Program-made: the position numbers and the translations under genes
Assembly (NCBI RefSeq): GCF_007992715.1
Contig: NZ_BKAU01000003.1
Location: 1-64,000 of the forward strand
Direction of reading: 5' to 3'
From: Chitinophaga cymbidii
GTDB taxonomy: Bacteria > Bacteroidota > Bacteroidia > Chitinophagales > Chitinophagaceae
Length of the DNA stretch: 64,000 nucleotides
The notes under the pieces: generated by a model
Seen by the model: only the letters and a program-made list of their open reading frames with translations
Told to the model about the DNA's origin: nothing
The model's database searches: none
Shown: piece by piece, positions 7,265 to 16,955 of the stretch
Numbering within the stretch: position 1 is the stretch's first letter
How the letters are laid out: the number at the start of each line of letters is the position of its first letter

Positions 7265-7894
7265 TCAGAACCGGCCTGCCTTCAGTGTAAAGTGTGCGGC
7301 TGGCCCGCTCAGCTGGCTGTCTGTAATGCCGCTGGTATTGGAGCCCTGTACGTAGCGGTAGGAACCGCCCACGCCTATACGCAGGTATTTTGTAATGTTC
7401 ATTTCAAAGCTCACATGCGGCTCGCCAACGAAGAAACCGCTGTGGTCCCAGTCCGTATTCTCGTCGCTCACCCCGTGATAGCGTTCGCTCTTGAATACGC
7501 CGCCACCGCCTATAAGCAGTCCCACAGCCGCATGGAACAGCTTGTCCGACTTGATGGTATATTCCGGCACAAAACCGGTGTACCACATGTTCCAGTACTG
7601 CGTAGGGGAACCGGGACTGTTCTCCGGCGCTTCAATGTTGTTCACCAGCGCATAGCCGCCGGCGCCGAGCATGATCTTGCTGTTGAGCATCACGCCGGCA
7701 TAGCCGCCGAGCAGTATCGCGCTCTGGTCGTAGAAAGTGGTGTACTTGATCGTAGGTGCGCCGAAGCCGCCTACCCGGATGCGCTTTTTACCGCCGCCGG
7801 CAAGACTTTCGATCTGGCCATCCTGCGCCTGCGCCGTGCCGGCGAGCAGCACGATCATCACAGTGGCGAGGATGGAGTTGATGGTTGCTTGCAT
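7265..7894 (-). CDS. Outer-membrane beta-barrel-like protein of unknown function
   Basis: A 209-residue exported protein with a signal peptide (about 1-23, ending AQAQ). The rest alternates glycine and aromatic residues in short strands (GGYAGVML, MLGAGGYALV, LRIGVGGSYRYV) and ends in a terminal Phe, typical of small outer-membrane barrels. I do not recognise a specific family. It is the last gene of an apparent operon: TonB receptor, DUF4249 lipoprotein, this protein. The gap to the DUF4249 gene is 16 bases. A role in the same uptake function is inferred from position only. Confidence 0.75.
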   Translation of the reverse strand: MQATINSILATVMIVLLAGTAQAQDGQIESLAGGGKKRIRVGGFGAPTIKYTTFYDQSAILLGGYAGVMLNSKIMLGAGGYALVNNIEAPENSPGSPTQYWNMWYTGFVPEYTIKSDKLFHAAVGLLIGGGGVFKSERYHGVSDENTDWDHSGFFVGEPHVSFEMNITKYLRIGVGGSYRYVQGSNTSGITDSQLSGPAAHFTLKAGRF

Positions 7895-7910
7895 AAATGG
7901 AATTTGGGAT

Positions 7911-8780
7911 TTATCGGATCACTTTTTCATTGTATTTCACACCGGAGGTACCGAACCAGCCGAGCACCCGCGCCTGGCTTGCCGTGTTGGTATTCACGAG
8001 ATTGCTCTTCACGTTCTGCAGGATGGAGGCGAACAGGCCGCCGTTGTTCAGCTGCGATTCCACATGCGTCAGGAAAGTATGGCTGGCCTTCGTGCAGGAA
8101 GCGATCCGAACGATCACCGTTTCATTCAGCTGAAAGGGCTTGTCGTATTTCGTGATGCCTTCGCTGATGGGGGTAATGAATACCGCGCTGTCCGTAATGC
8201 CTTCGTTGAATGCCGCGTTGATCGCGAACACGTCGGCTTCTTTTCTCGCCAGTGAATTACGGTAGCTGCGAATCCAGTAGTAGTCCGTTTGCCCCGGCAG
8301 GTCCCTGCCGTGAAAACGTGCGTAGTAGCCTTCTTCACCGCTTTCCGCATCTTCTTCCTTTTTGTATTCGTAAGTGATGGAATCAATGGCGGGCACGTTG
8401 CGGATGGTGTCTGTCGCTTCAAAGATCTCTTCACCCAGCTGCACCCGCAGGCGGTACGCATGGTTCAGTTTGCCAATGCTGTTATCCGCCCCGGGATCGT
8501 AGCTGTATACGCCGTCGGCAAAGGTAAAGTTGTAGGTAGTGCCGTCTGTAAGATCGGAGAGAATGACTACCGCGTTGTCCACAACGGGCGCGGGCTGCGT
8601 GCTGGTGTAGGGAACGGTTTGCGTGATGCGGATGTCCTGTTTGCCGGGCGCATTCGTGATCCATGCATCCACCACGGTGTAGGTCTTGCCTTCCGGTACA
8701 TCCAGGTCTATCACATCTTCACAGGCGGTAAAACCCGCGCCGGCAGTCAGTATGGAGAATATATAAAGGAATCGTTTCAT
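7911..8780 (-). CDS. DUF4249 domain lipoprotein
   Basis: A 289-residue predicted lipoprotein. The lipobox TACE places the lipidated Cys at residue 20, followed by acidic residues that in Bacteroidota often accompany export to the cell surface. The body matches DUF4249, which begins here with EDVIDLDVPEGKTYTVVDAWITN and has an immunoglobulin-like pattern. This family is almost always encoded directly after a TonB-dependent receptor, as here (83 bases). It is presumed to be a surface partner of the receptor. Biochemical function is unknown. Confidence 0.88.
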   Translation of the reverse strand: MKRFLYIFSILTAGAGFTACEDVIDLDVPEGKTYTVVDAWITNAPGKQDIRITQTVPYTSTQPAPVVDNAVVILSDLTDGTTYNFTFADGVYSYDPGADNSIGKLNHAYRLRVQLGEEIFEATDTIRNVPAIDSITYEYKKEEDAESGEEGYYARFHGRDLPGQTDYYWIRSYRNSLARKEADVFAINAAFNEGITDSAVFITPISEGITKYDKPFQLNETVIVRIASCTKASHTFLTHVESQLNNGGLFASILQNVKSNLVNTNTASQARVLGWFGTSGVKYNEKVIR

Positions 8781-8863
8781 CTGTCAATATTTATTTTTTA
8801 CGGGCCAGATGGAACCTCGCATTAACATGGCCCTGTGTGAATATGTCATGCTCGGTTTCATGA

Positions 8864-11254
8864 TCAGAATTTAAAGTTGTAAGTAATGCCGGGAATGATA
8901 GAGCCGATGATGGAAAGACGTACGGCCTCGGTTTTGGTAGGATCATCCTTGTTCTGCTGGAAGTATACCGTATAGGCGTTCCTGCGGGCATATACATTGT
9001 ACAGCGAGAATACCCATTCCCCTTTCCAGCGCTTCAGCTGCTTGCCTTTCCAGGTGAAGGAAAGATCAAGGCGGTGGAAGGGAGCGAGGCGGTAGTTGTT
9101 ACGTTTGTCGGTCGTGTTGTAGGGAATGTCCCAGTCCTGGTACTCCATGCGCGCGTCCGCGAAGGTGGCGGGCGTTCCGGAAGCGAATACCCAGTTGGCG
9201 CCGAGGCTGGTGCGTTTGGTAAATTCATGCGATACCACCAGGTTTACGTTATGCGTACGGTCGTACCGGTTGAGGAACCATTCGTTCTTGCTGATGCCGG
9301 GCGTTTGCCTTTCCGAGCGGGAGAGGGTGTAGCTGAGCCAGCCCGTTGTTTTACCGATGTCCCTTTTGGCGTAGATCTCCAGCCCGTAAGCGCGGCCTTT
9401 GGCGGACACCAGGTCGGCTTCCAGCTGCTCGTTGAGGTACATGTTGGCGTTGTCGATGAAGTCCAGCTGATCTTTCATCGTTTTGTAAAATACTTCGGCG
9501 GATACTTCGAATTGGTCGCCGGGGGCATTATAGAAATAACCGGCGGTCACCTGGTCCGTCACCTGCGGCTTCACGTTGTTGCTCACGGGCGTCCAGATGT
9601 CGATCGGTGTAGGCGATGCGGTGGTGCTCAGCTGATGCATGTACTGCGCGCTGCGGGCGTAGGACAGCTTTACGGACGAAGTGCTGTTCAGCCCGTAGCG
9701 GGCGGACACGCGCGGCTCCAGGAAGTAGTAATCCGCGATCACTTTCCCGGAAGCAAAATCTTCCGTGCCGGTCAGGCGCTTGCGGATGCCGGGCGTGGTG
9801 TCCGCATAATAAAACGCCGTGCTTTTGCCGAGGAACTGGAAGCCGGATAAACGGGCGCCGTATTGTATCCCGAATCTGGAAGTGGGTTTCCATTCATGAT
9901 CGATGTAAGCGGCGGATTCCAGGGCATGTTTGTCGCGGAGGATGATCGCGTCGGAGCGGCCGTCTTCCGTGGCGATGCTCTTGCCGGGCTTGAAAGTGTA
10001 GTAAGTGGATTGCAGCCCGAAGTGCAGCGTGTTTTTGGCGTTCACATAATAGGTGAAGGCCGGTTTCACGCCATAGTTGATGATGTTTGATACCCAGCTG
10101 AAGTTCTGCTGCACCTGGTCGGTCTCATCACTTTTGAACTCGAGGCTGTAATCGTATTTCGTGTAGTAGGTAGAAAGGTTGAGGAAGAGGCGGCTGTTGA
10201 AGATGTGGTTCCAGCGGACGGTGCCGGTGGTGTTACCCCAGTTCATGTTGGCCTCGTTGCCGAATCCGAATACATCCCGACCCAGGTACCCGCTCACGAA
10301 GATGGTGTTGTTCTTGTTCAGCTTGAAGTTGGCCTTTGCCGTTACATCATAGAAGTAGAGCTTGGTATCGGCCATGTCACCGCTCAGGAAAGGTTTCATG
10401 AGAATGTCCATATAAGACCTTCTGCCGGCGATGATGAAAGAGGACTGATCCTTTTTAATGGGACCTTCAATGGCGAGGCGGCTGAATATATTGCCGATGC
10501 CGCCGGTGAGGCCGAGGCGCTGATCGTTGCCGTCCTTCATGCGGATGTCCAGCACGGAGGCCGTTCTGCCGCCGTATTCGGCCGGAAAGCCGCCTTTGAT
10601 CAGGTTGATGTTCTTCACGGCATCCGGGTTGAATACAGAGAAGAAGCCGAGCATGTGGGTGGAGTTGTAAAGCGGGGCTTCGTCCAGCAGGATGAGGTTT
10701 TCGTCCTGGTTGCCGCCGCGCACGTTGAAGCCTGCGGCGCCTTCGCCCACGGTATTTACGCCGGGCAGCGTCTGGATGGTACGCAGCACGTCCACCTCAC
10801 CCATGAGGGTAGGCAGTTTTTTGATCTCTGCAATATCCAGCTTGTTAAGGCTGGTATTGAGCGTGTTGATGTTCTTTTCCTGGTGCTTGCCGGTGATCAC
10901 CACCTCATTCAGCTGGCGGTCGGCCTGCGCGAGGCGGATGTCTTTACGGATGTTACTGGTCAGGTCAATGGTAAATTTCATCGGCGCATAGCCGATGTAA
11001 GTGTACTGCAGCTCGTGTTTGCCGGCCGGCAGCGTCAGCGAATAGAATCCATATTCGTTGGTCACGGTGCCCAGGGTGGTGCCGGTTTTACCGATGGAAA
11101 TACCGATGAGGGATTCGCCGGACTGCTCGTCCCGGACGTAGCCGCTGATCGTGTAACGCTGCTGCTGGGCGGTGGCGCGCTGTATGGACAGCATGCCCAG
11201 GCAAAGCAGCAGCAGTGTGCAGGCTGTACTTTTAAATGGCCTTGTGAGCTTCAT
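8864..11254 (-). CDS. TonB-dependent receptor with carboxypeptidase-like regulatory domain
   Basis: Outer-membrane active transporter of 796 residues. The start at 11254 is chosen because it begins a good signal peptide (MKLTRPFKSTACTLLLLCLG, cleaved after AQQ); a longer in-frame extension to 11359 lacks any signal. After the signal come a CarboxypepD_reg-like domain (about 35-115, ISGYVRDEQSGESLIG), the plug (about 120-230, GEGAAGFNVRGGNQDENLILLDEAP) and a beta barrel ending in NFKF. There is no STN domain, so no sigma-factor signalling is expected. The substrate is unknown. The PchR-like regulator nearby hints at iron or siderophore, which is weak evidence. Confidence 0.9.
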   Translation of the reverse strand: MKLTRPFKSTACTLLLLCLGMLSIQRATAQQQRYTISGYVRDEQSGESLIGISIGKTGTTLGTVTNEYGFYSLTLPAGKHELQYTYIGYAPMKFTIDLTSNIRKDIRLAQADRQLNEVVITGKHQEKNINTLNTSLNKLDIAEIKKLPTLMGEVDVLRTIQTLPGVNTVGEGAAGFNVRGGNQDENLILLDEAPLYNSTHMLGFFSVFNPDAVKNINLIKGGFPAEYGGRTASVLDIRMKDGNDQRLGLTGGIGNIFSRLAIEGPIKKDQSSFIIAGRRSYMDILMKPFLSGDMADTKLYFYDVTAKANFKLNKNNTIFVSGYLGRDVFGFGNEANMNWGNTTGTVRWNHIFNSRLFLNLSTYYTKYDYSLEFKSDETDQVQQNFSWVSNIINYGVKPAFTYYVNAKNTLHFGLQSTYYTFKPGKSIATEDGRSDAIILRDKHALESAAYIDHEWKPTSRFGIQYGARLSGFQFLGKSTAFYYADTTPGIRKRLTGTEDFASGKVIADYYFLEPRVSARYGLNSTSSVKLSYARSAQYMHQLSTTASPTPIDIWTPVSNNVKPQVTDQVTAGYFYNAPGDQFEVSAEVFYKTMKDQLDFIDNANMYLNEQLEADLVSAKGRAYGLEIYAKRDIGKTTGWLSYTLSRSERQTPGISKNEWFLNRYDRTHNVNLVVSHEFTKRTSLGANWVFASGTPATFADARMEYQDWDIPYNTTDKRNNYRLAPFHRLDLSFTWKGKQLKRWKGEWVFSLYNVYARRNAYTVYFQQNKDDPTKTEAVRLSIIGSIIPGITYNFKF

Positions 11255-11439
11255 ACTGGTTTTCAGGTTTTTAGCGTTTCGTTGGGTGGAAAACATTTTG
11301 CTTTCCGGAGATATGACGTGCAAAAGGGCGGTTACCCCTACAGGTAACAAATAAATCACGGAAAGGGGAAGGAAAAAGGCGGTAGCTGACCGATATCATG
11401 TTTTATCAGCCAAAAAGGATGCAATTTCATAAAGACTGG

Positions 11440-11649
11440 CTAGTCCAGCAGGGCACAATGGTAGCCCAGGTTGCGCACGAAGGAGATCAACCGTTCTTCT
11501 TCCAGTTGCTGGCAAACAACCCGTAACACCTTGTCGCAGTCTTCCAGGTCTACCGTGCAGGCAGTTGGGCTGAAATGCCCGGCAATCGCATTGACAACGG
11601 TGTTTTTATCTTGTTGCGTACTGATGTTTGTTTTGAAAATGCCGATCAT
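11440..11649 (-). CDS. Small HMA-like protein without metal-binding cysteines
   Basis: A 69-residue cytosolic protein whose beta-alpha-beta pattern resembles a heavy-metal-associated domain (ISTQQDKNTVVNAIAGHF, then ACTVDLEDCDKVLRVVC, then LGYHCALLD). The CxxC metal site of true HMA proteins is absent. Similar small proteins are widespread in Bacteroidota; function is unknown. It is divergent from the AraC regulator, with 93 bases between starts, so the two may share control. Confidence 0.6.
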   Translation of the reverse strand: MIGIFKTNISTQQDKNTVVNAIAGHFSPTACTVDLEDCDKVLRVVCQQLEEERLISFVRNLGYHCALLD

Positions 11650-11703
11650 GTGTCTGAATTAAATACTTTTACACAAAATTCGCATCCATCTCCGTTTTGA
11701 TGT

Positions 11704-11739
11704 TATACCAAACGGATTATTATTTATACTAAACGGATT
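11704..11739. promoter_or_regulatory. Two direct repeats ending at the AraC start codon
   Basis: TATACCAAACGGATT (11704-11718) and TATACTAAACGGATT (11725-11739) differ at one base and are 21 bp apart, two helical turns. The second ends three bases before the ATG at 11743. Direct repeats in helical phase are the usual AraC-family site. The location suggests autoregulation, or control of the divergent small gene. Confidence 0.6.
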
Positions 11740-11742
11740 TTT

Positions 11743-12741
11743 ATGCCAGTTACGATCAGGAACGACGCCCGGGAGGTGCTGTTTCACAGTGACGAAAGCT
11801 TTGAGCAGGAGCCAGCGCCGTCAACGGAGATACAGGAGCAGGTCCACCGGCTGAACTTCGATTTTGGCAATGCCCGCTTCCGTGATATCTCTTTCGACGG
11901 ATTCATGCTTGGATATGGTGATGTGGAAGTGCATCAACGCCTGCATGTGGAAGCCCAGGAAGCGATGCAGCGGGTAGGAACGCATTTTATGCTACGGGGC
12001 GAAATAACGGCCAGCATCGCCGGTGTGGTCAATAACCTGAAGACTTCCACGCAGCAGTATAACATGGTATATACGCCGGACATTGAGGAATCTTTGACGC
12101 TGGAACGCCAGCCGAAAATGAAGGTCTTCGCCCTTTCATTCACACGGGGCAAATTCATCGAACTGGCGGCAGCCAACAACGGTCCTGTGCTGGACAGGTT
12201 CGCGGAGAAGGTAGAGAACCGCAAGCCCATGTATTTCGATAAGGGGATGCAGATCACACCGCGGATGATGAAAGTGATCGAAGAAGTACATACCTGCCAC
12301 TTCAAGGGCGGATTGAAAAAACTCTTCCTGCAATCAAAGGCCATCGAGCTGCTGGCGCTGCAATGCGAGCAGGTGGAACTGGAAGAGCGGGGGAGCCGCA
12401 AGGCGGAGAAGGTGTCCGGTACGGACGAAGAAAGGATCTATCATGCGCGCGACCTGCTGATCGCCAGTTCGCATGAGCCGCCTTCCCTGCATGAGCTGGC
12501 GCGCAAAGCAGGATTGAACGAGTTCAAGCTGAAAGTAGGGTTCCGGAAAATATTCAACAATACCGTATTCGGATATCTGAGCGATTACCGGCTGGAACAG
12601 GCAAGGGAAATGGTGCACCGGGGAGACCGGTCGTTCACCGATATCGCGGATGAGCTGGGATATTCATCCATACAGCACTTCAGCCATGCTTTCAGAAAGA
12701 AGTTCGGCGTAAGCCCGAGGGAAGTGAAAAGAAGAGTCTGA
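11743..12741 (+). CDS. AraC family regulator, PchR-like
   Basis: A 332-residue transcription factor. The N-terminal half (about 40-200) resembles the effector domain of PchR-type regulators (LHVEAQEAMQRVGTHFML, then VFALSFTRGKFIELAA). The C-terminal AraC DNA-binding domain (about 230-331) has both helix-turn-helix segments (SLHELARKAGLNEFKLKVGF and FTDIADELGYSSIQHFSHAF). PchR itself activates siderophore genes with ferric siderophore as ligand; the ligand here is unknown. The gene is followed by a strong terminator and preceded by phased direct repeats. The TonB receptor operon begins 490 bases to the left on the other strand. Confidence 0.9.
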   Translation: MPVTIRNDAREVLFHSDESFEQEPAPSTEIQEQVHRLNFDFGNARFRDISFDGFMLGYGDVEVHQRLHVEAQEAMQRVGTHFMLRGEITASIAGVVNNLKTSTQQYNMVYTPDIEESLTLERQPKMKVFALSFTRGKFIELAAANNGPVLDRFAEKVENRKPMYFDKGMQITPRMMKVIEEVHTCHFKGGLKKLFLQSKAIELLALQCEQVELEERGSRKAEKVSGTDEERIYHARDLLIASSHEPPSLHELARKAGLNEFKLKVGFRKIFNNTVFGYLSDYRLEQAREMVHRGDRSFTDIADELGYSSIQHFSHAFRKKFGVSPREVKRRV

Positions 12742-12762
12742 TCATCTCATCGTTTTAAGCAT

Positions 12763-12798
12763 AAAGGCCATCTCAGGAATATTTGAGATGGCCTTTTT
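12763..12798 (+). terminator. Terminator of the PchR-like regulator
   Basis: AAAGGCCATCTCA (12763-12775) pairs perfectly with TGAGATGGCCTTT, followed by a T run to 12798. It lies 21 bases after the stop codon. Confidence 0.88.
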
Positions 12799-13039
12799 CA
12801 TTAGCCGAACAATAGCCATCCATGTACGATAATCCTTTGAATATCATTATCTGAAACATAGATAAGCCATAGATAACTCATATCTTATTAGGACGGCTTG
12901 TATATGAGTAGCATAAGGGTTACATATGGCTTATATATGGGTTATCTCCGGTAAATCGCTATAGGAGAGGGTTTTCAGCCATAGTTTTGTAATATTGATA
13001 GTGTATTGTATTGATTTATAGCAGTTAAAAGACATAAAA
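12799..13039. other. AT-rich gap between two convergent terminators
   Basis: This 241-base non-coding gap sits between the regulator's terminator and the hppA terminator, where convergent genes usually leave little sequence. It holds six copies of an 11-bp repeat (12861-12946), listed separately. No open reading frame or RNA gene is recognised. Confidence 0.5.
12861..12946. repeat. Six 11-bp repeats, four direct and two inverted
   Basis: Four contiguous units run on the plus strand: TATGAGTAGCA (12903), TAAGGGTTACA (12914), TATGGCTTATA (12925) and TATGGGTTATC (12936). Two contiguous units, GATAAGCCATA (12861) and GATAACTCATA (12872), are the same motif inverted (TATGGCTTATC, TATGAGTTATC). 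The blocks at 12860-12883 and 12924-12947 pair at 20 of 24 positions. The 11-bp period is close to one helical turn. Purpose is unknown. Confidence 0.7.
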
Positions 13040-13073
13040 AGGGCTGCCTCAATTTAACTTTCGAGACAGCCCT
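13040..13073 (-). terminator. Terminator of hppA
   Basis: AGGGCTGCCTC (13040-13050) pairs with GAGACAGCCCT (13063-13073) with one mismatch. On the minus strand it leads into a T-rich stretch. It lies 23 bases after the hppA stop codon. Confidence 0.75.
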
Positions 13074-13096
13074 GATATTTTTACCGGAAGGACTTT

Positions 13097-15346
13097 CTAT
13101 TTCACCAGCATGGCAGTTGCTTTCGCGGGCTGCGGCTGTGTTTTAACTACCTGTTCAACTTTAGGCGCAGGCTGTTGTTTGTTTGCCGCTACGCTTTCGC
13201 TGTGAATTTCAGCAAGCGTGGGCGCAATCACCAGCGAAACGATGGACATCAGCTTGATGAGGATGTTCATGGACGGGCCGGAAGTATCCTTGAAGGGATC
13301 ACCTACGGTATCGCCGGTAACGGAAGCTTTATGCGGCTCGGATTTCTTGTAGAAGATCTCGCCGTTGATGTCCACACCTTTTTCAAATGATTTCTTGGCG
13401 TTGTCCCACGCGCCGCCGGCGTTGTTCTGGAACATGCCCATCAGTACGCCGCTCACGGTAGCGCCTGCCAGGAAACCGCCGAGCACTTCAGGCCCGAAGA
13501 TGAATCCCATCAGCAGGGGAGAAACGATGGCGATCGCGCCGGGCAGCATCATTTTTTTGATGGACGCCTCGGTGGAGATGGCCACACATTTGTCGTATTC
13601 CGGCTTGCCGGTGCCTTCCATAATGCCGGGGATGGTCCTGAACTGGCGGCGTACTTCTTCCACCATGCTCATCGCCGCTTCACCTACCGCGCGGATGGCG
13701 AGGGAGGAGAAAATAAGCGGGATCATACCGCCCACGAAGAGGCCGGCCAGTACATCGGCTTTATAAATATCAATACCGTCGATCCGCGCTACGCCTACGA
13801 AGGCAGCAAAGAGCGCAAGGGCGGTCAGTGCGGCGGAAGCGATCGCAAATCCTTTTCCGGTGGCGGCGGTAGTGTTACCCACCGCATCGAGAATATCTGT
13901 TTTTTCGCGAACGTCTTTCGGCAATTCGCTCATTTCCGCAATACCGCCGGCGTTATCGGCGATAGGGCCGAATGCGTCGATCGCCAGCTGCATGGCGGTG
14001 GTGGCCATCATACCGGCTGCCGCGATGGCAACGCCGTAGAGGCCCGCGCAGAGGTAAGAACCGTAGATACCGCCCGCGAGCACCAGTATCGGCAGGAAGG
14101 TGGATTCCATGCCCACAGCCAGCCCGCCGATCACGTTCGTGGCATGCCCGGTGGAAGATTGGCGGATGATAGACATCACAGGGCGTTTGCCCATAGCGGT
14201 GTAATACTCGGTGATAATGCTCATGAGCGTACCCACAGCCAGACCTACCAGGATCGCGCCGATCACGCCGTTCTGTGTAATGGCTTTGGCGCCTTCTTTC
14301 AGTTCGGTGGTGCCTGCTATGAAATCACGTTTAAGATAAATGGCTTCTGTCGGCAAGATCCAGTATACCAGCCCGATAGCGGCAATGGCGGTGAGGATGA
14401 TAGAGCCCCAGTTGCCCATGTTCAGCGCTTTCTGCACGGCGTTCGTGCTGAGGCCGGCTTTATCGCTGATGCGTACGAACCAGGTGCCCACGATGGAGAA
14501 AATGATCCCGATCCCTGCGATCAGCATCGGCAGGATAATAGGGGAGAGCCCCCCGAAATTGTCGTTGGCGGCTATTTCGCTGCCCAGCACCATGGTGGCG
14601 AGCACGGTAGCTACATAAGAACCGAAAAGGTCAGCGCCCATACCGGCCACGTCGCCCACGTTATCACCCACGTTATCCGCGATGGTAGCGGGGTTGCGGG
14701 GATCATCCTCGGGGATGCCGGCTTCCACTTTACCTACCAGGTCAGCGCCTACGTCCGCCGCTTTGGTATAGATACCGCCGCCTACACGGGCGAAAAGCGC
14801 GATGCTTTCCGCGCCCAGCGAGAAGCCGGTCAGTACTTCAATGGTCTTGATCATTTCGTCCGTATTCGCGCCCGCGCCAAAGTATGCTTTGAGCACGATG
14901 AACAGTCCGCCGAGGCCGAATACCGCCAGGCCGGCCACGCCCATCCCCATTACGGAGCCGCCGGTGAAGGACACCTTCAGCGCGCGGGAGAGGCTGCTAC
15001 GCGCTGCCTGGGCAGTGCGTACATTGGCTTTGGTGGCTATTCTCATACCAATGAACCCGGCCGTGGCCGAGAAAATGGCGCCGATGATAAAAGCCAGTGC
15101 GATCGTCCAGTCCGAGTTCTCATGCGAAAAACCCATATAGCCCAGCAGCAAGGCTGCTATGATCACGAAATAAGTAAGGATCTTGTATTCTGCCTTGAGA
15201 AAGGCCATCGCGCCTTCAGCAATGTGTTTGGCAATTTCCGTCATCCTTTCATTGCCGGCATCCTGCCTGGAAACCCAGGCGCTCTGTACGGCGGTAAATA
15301 ACAGTGCAATCAGTCCGAATAGTGGAATAATGTAAACGATACTCAT
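13097..15346 (-). CDS. hppA: Membrane-bound K+-dependent pyrophosphatase (ion pump)
   Basis: Integral membrane pump of 749 residues that couples pyrophosphate hydrolysis to export of H+ or Na+. About 16 membrane helices cover the chain. The catalytic segment [35 protein letters not shown] lies near 200-235, with its aspartates binding Mg-pyrophosphate. The segment [10 protein letters not shown] near 488-497 has Ala where K+-independent enzymes carry Lys, so this is the K+-dependent class. That class includes both Na+ and H+ pumps, and I cannot decide between them. The tail after about 725 is Lys/Gln/Pro-rich. It is a lone gene. Confidence 0.95.
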   Translation of the reverse strand: MSIVYIIPLFGLIALLFTAVQSAWVSRQDAGNERMTEIAKHIAEGAMAFLKAEYKILTYFVIIAALLLGYMGFSHENSDWTIALAFIIGAIFSATAGFIGMRIATKANVRTAQAARSSLSRALKVSFTGGSVMGMGVAGLAVFGLGGLFIVLKAYFGAGANTDEMIKTIEVLTGFSLGAESIALFARVGGGIYTKAADVGADLVGKVEAGIPEDDPRNPATIADNVGDNVGDVAGMGADLFGSYVATVLATMVLGSEIAANDNFGGLSPIILPMLIAGIGIIFSIVGTWFVRISDKAGLSTNAVQKALNMGNWGSIILTAIAAIGLVYWILPTEAIYLKRDFIAGTTELKEGAKAITQNGVIGAILVGLAVGTLMSIITEYYTAMGKRPVMSIIRQSSTGHATNVIGGLAVGMESTFLPILVLAGGIYGSYLCAGLYGVAIAAAGMMATTAMQLAIDAFGPIADNAGGIAEMSELPKDVREKTDILDAVGNTTAATGKGFAIASAALTALALFAAFVGVARIDGIDIYKADVLAGLFVGGMIPLIFSSLAIRAVGEAAMSMVEEVRRQFRTIPGIMEGTGKPEYDKCVAISTEASIKKMMLPGAIAIVSPLLMGFIFGPEVLGGFLAGATVSGVLMGMFQNNAGGAWDNAKKSFEKGVDINGEIFYKKSEPHKASVTGDTVGDPFKDTSGPSMNILIKLMSIVSLVIAPTLAEIHSESVAANKQQPAPKVEQVVKTQPQPAKATAMLVK

Positions 15347-15446
15347 ATAATATAAGCCTTTTAAAATTTACAAGGTTGACGAAGATAATGTATTGGATTT
15401 TATTTTACTAGTGGGCGGGACATATTATATTGAGGCATGATATTTA

Positions 15447-16955
15447 TCAGGTATTCCTGACGTTCAGCCAGGCCTGGCCGAGATAATTGATGATGTCTTC
15501 CGCGATCAGGGATTCTTCGGAAATATCGTCCGCCGCAAGGTCGCCGGCCAATCCGTGCAGCCATGCGCCCAGCAGCAACGCCGCCTTGGGCGTGTATCCC
15601 TGGCACAGCAGGCCGGTCAGGATGCCCGTCAGCACATCTCCGCTGCCCGCGCTGGCCATGCCGGGATTGCCGGTGGGGTTGAAGTATACGGCGCCGTCCG
15701 GACAAGCCATGGCGCTGTAACGGCCTTTCAGGAGGATGTACAGTTGCAGTTCCCGGGCCTTTGACGACAGCAGCTCCAGGCGCTCAAACTGGTCTTCCGT
15801 GGCGCCGAAGAGCCTTTCAAATTCTTTCGGATGCGGGGTGAGGATGGAGCTGTGCGGTATTTTGTGCAGCAGGAAAGGGTAGGTGCTGATGATATTGAGC
15901 GCGTCCGCATCCAGCACCATTGGTTTTTCGTACTGGCTGAGCAGCTTTTCCAGGGCTTTGGCGGTGGCGGCTTCCGTGCCGATGCCCGGCCCGATGCCGA
16001 TGGTGGCGTAGCTGTCTTTTACGGTTTCGTGGAAGTGGGTGTTGATATGCTGCGTGTCTTCCGTTTCGCACATGGCTTCCGGTACGGCCGTTTGCATGAT
16101 CTCGTACCCGCACCGCGGTATATGCGCAGTGACCAGGCCGGCGCCCGCGCGCAGGCAGGCCCTGGCAGACAACACCGCGGCGCCCATCTTGCCGTAGCTG
16201 CCCGCTATTATCAGCGAATGGCCGTAAGTGCCTTTGTGCGCAAAGGGATCGCGGGGCTGGTAAATAGTCCGCACGATATGCTTATCCACCACATGAAACC
16301 GCGTTTGCACCTGCGTGATATAATCCGGGTGAAGACCGATCTCCAGTATCACCACCTGTCCCGCTCTATCCGCATTCTCCGGCAGCATGAACGCCAGCTT
16401 GTAGAACTGAAAGCTCAGTGTATAACGTGCATGGATACACGGTGCGTGCCCGGCAGGCTTGTCCGCCATGAGGCCGGAGGGCATATCGATGGAAACGATG
16501 GTATGCCGGCCGCGCTGATCGTTGATCTTGTGGATGATCCCGGCTGTCCATCCCTCCACCGGGCGGGACAATCCTGTTCCGAAGATCGCGTCCACCACCA
16601 CGCCTTCCGCATCGATGGAAGGGAAGTCTGTAAGCGAATGAATATGCTGCAGTTCAGGGTAATGCGGCTGATTGGCGAGATTGTCTTCCGACGCTTTGTC
16701 CGAGTGATGCACCAGCCACGCCTGCACGGAAAAGCCGTGTTCTTTCAGCAGCCGCGCGATCACGAGGCCGTCGCCGCCGTTGTTGCCCATGCCGCAGAAG
16801 ATGTAAAAGGGGGGCGGGTTTTCGCCGAAGGTATGTACCATCCATCCCGCGCATTCAGCGGCGGCGCGTTCCATCAGCAGTACGCTGCGGATGGGCTCAT
16901 GCTCGATCGTATAGGCGTCCGCCGCCCTGATCTGTTGTGCGGAAAGGATTTTCAT
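15447..16955 (-). CDS. nnr: Bifunctional NAD(P)HX epimerase / ADP-dependent dehydratase
   Basis: Metabolite-repair enzyme of 502 residues that returns hydrated NADH and NADPH to the active form. The N-terminal epimerase domain (YjeF_N, about 1-215) begins MKILSAQQIRAAD and contains CGMGNNGGDGLVIARLL and DAIFGTGLSRP. The C-terminal dehydratase domain (about 225-495) is ribokinase-like, with HKGTYGHSLIIAGSYGKMGA and the catalytic GSGDVLTGILTGLL near residue 435. Length and order match the standard fusion. It is cytosolic and stands alone on the minus strand. Confidence 0.95.
   Translation of the reverse strand: MKILSAQQIRAADAYTIEHEPIRSVLLMERAAAECAGWMVHTFGENPPPFYIFCGMGNNGGDGLVIARLLKEHGFSVQAWLVHHSDKASEDNLANQPHYPELQHIHSLTDFPSIDAEGVVVDAIFGTGLSRPVEGWTAGIIHKINDQRGRHTIVSIDMPSGLMADKPAGHAPCIHARYTLSFQFYKLAFMLPENADRAGQVVILEIGLHPDYITQVQTRFHVVDKHIVRTIYQPRDPFAHKGTYGHSLIIAGSYGKMGAAVLSARACLRAGAGLVTAHIPRCGYEIMQTAVPEAMCETEDTQHINTHFHETVKDSYATIGIGPGIGTEAATAKALEKLLSQYEKPMVLDADALNIISTYPFLLHKIPHSSILTPHPKEFERLFGATEDQFERLELLSSKARELQLYILLKGRYSAMACPDGAVYFNPTGNPGMASAGSGDVLTGILTGLLCQGYTPKAALLLGAWLHGLAGDLAADDISEESLIAEDIINYLGQAWLNVRNT

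Noticed and set aside
7093..7290. 65-codon plus-strand frame between blaI and the barrel gene
   Set aside because: It runs through a spaced inverted repeat and into the 3' end of the real minus-strand gene. It has no conserved features.
14144..15301. Long plus-strand frame opposite hppA, with similar ones at 10205-11347 and 15831-17018
   Set aside because: All lie inside well-recognised genes on the minus strand and have no family features. High GC at third positions opens such frames by chance.
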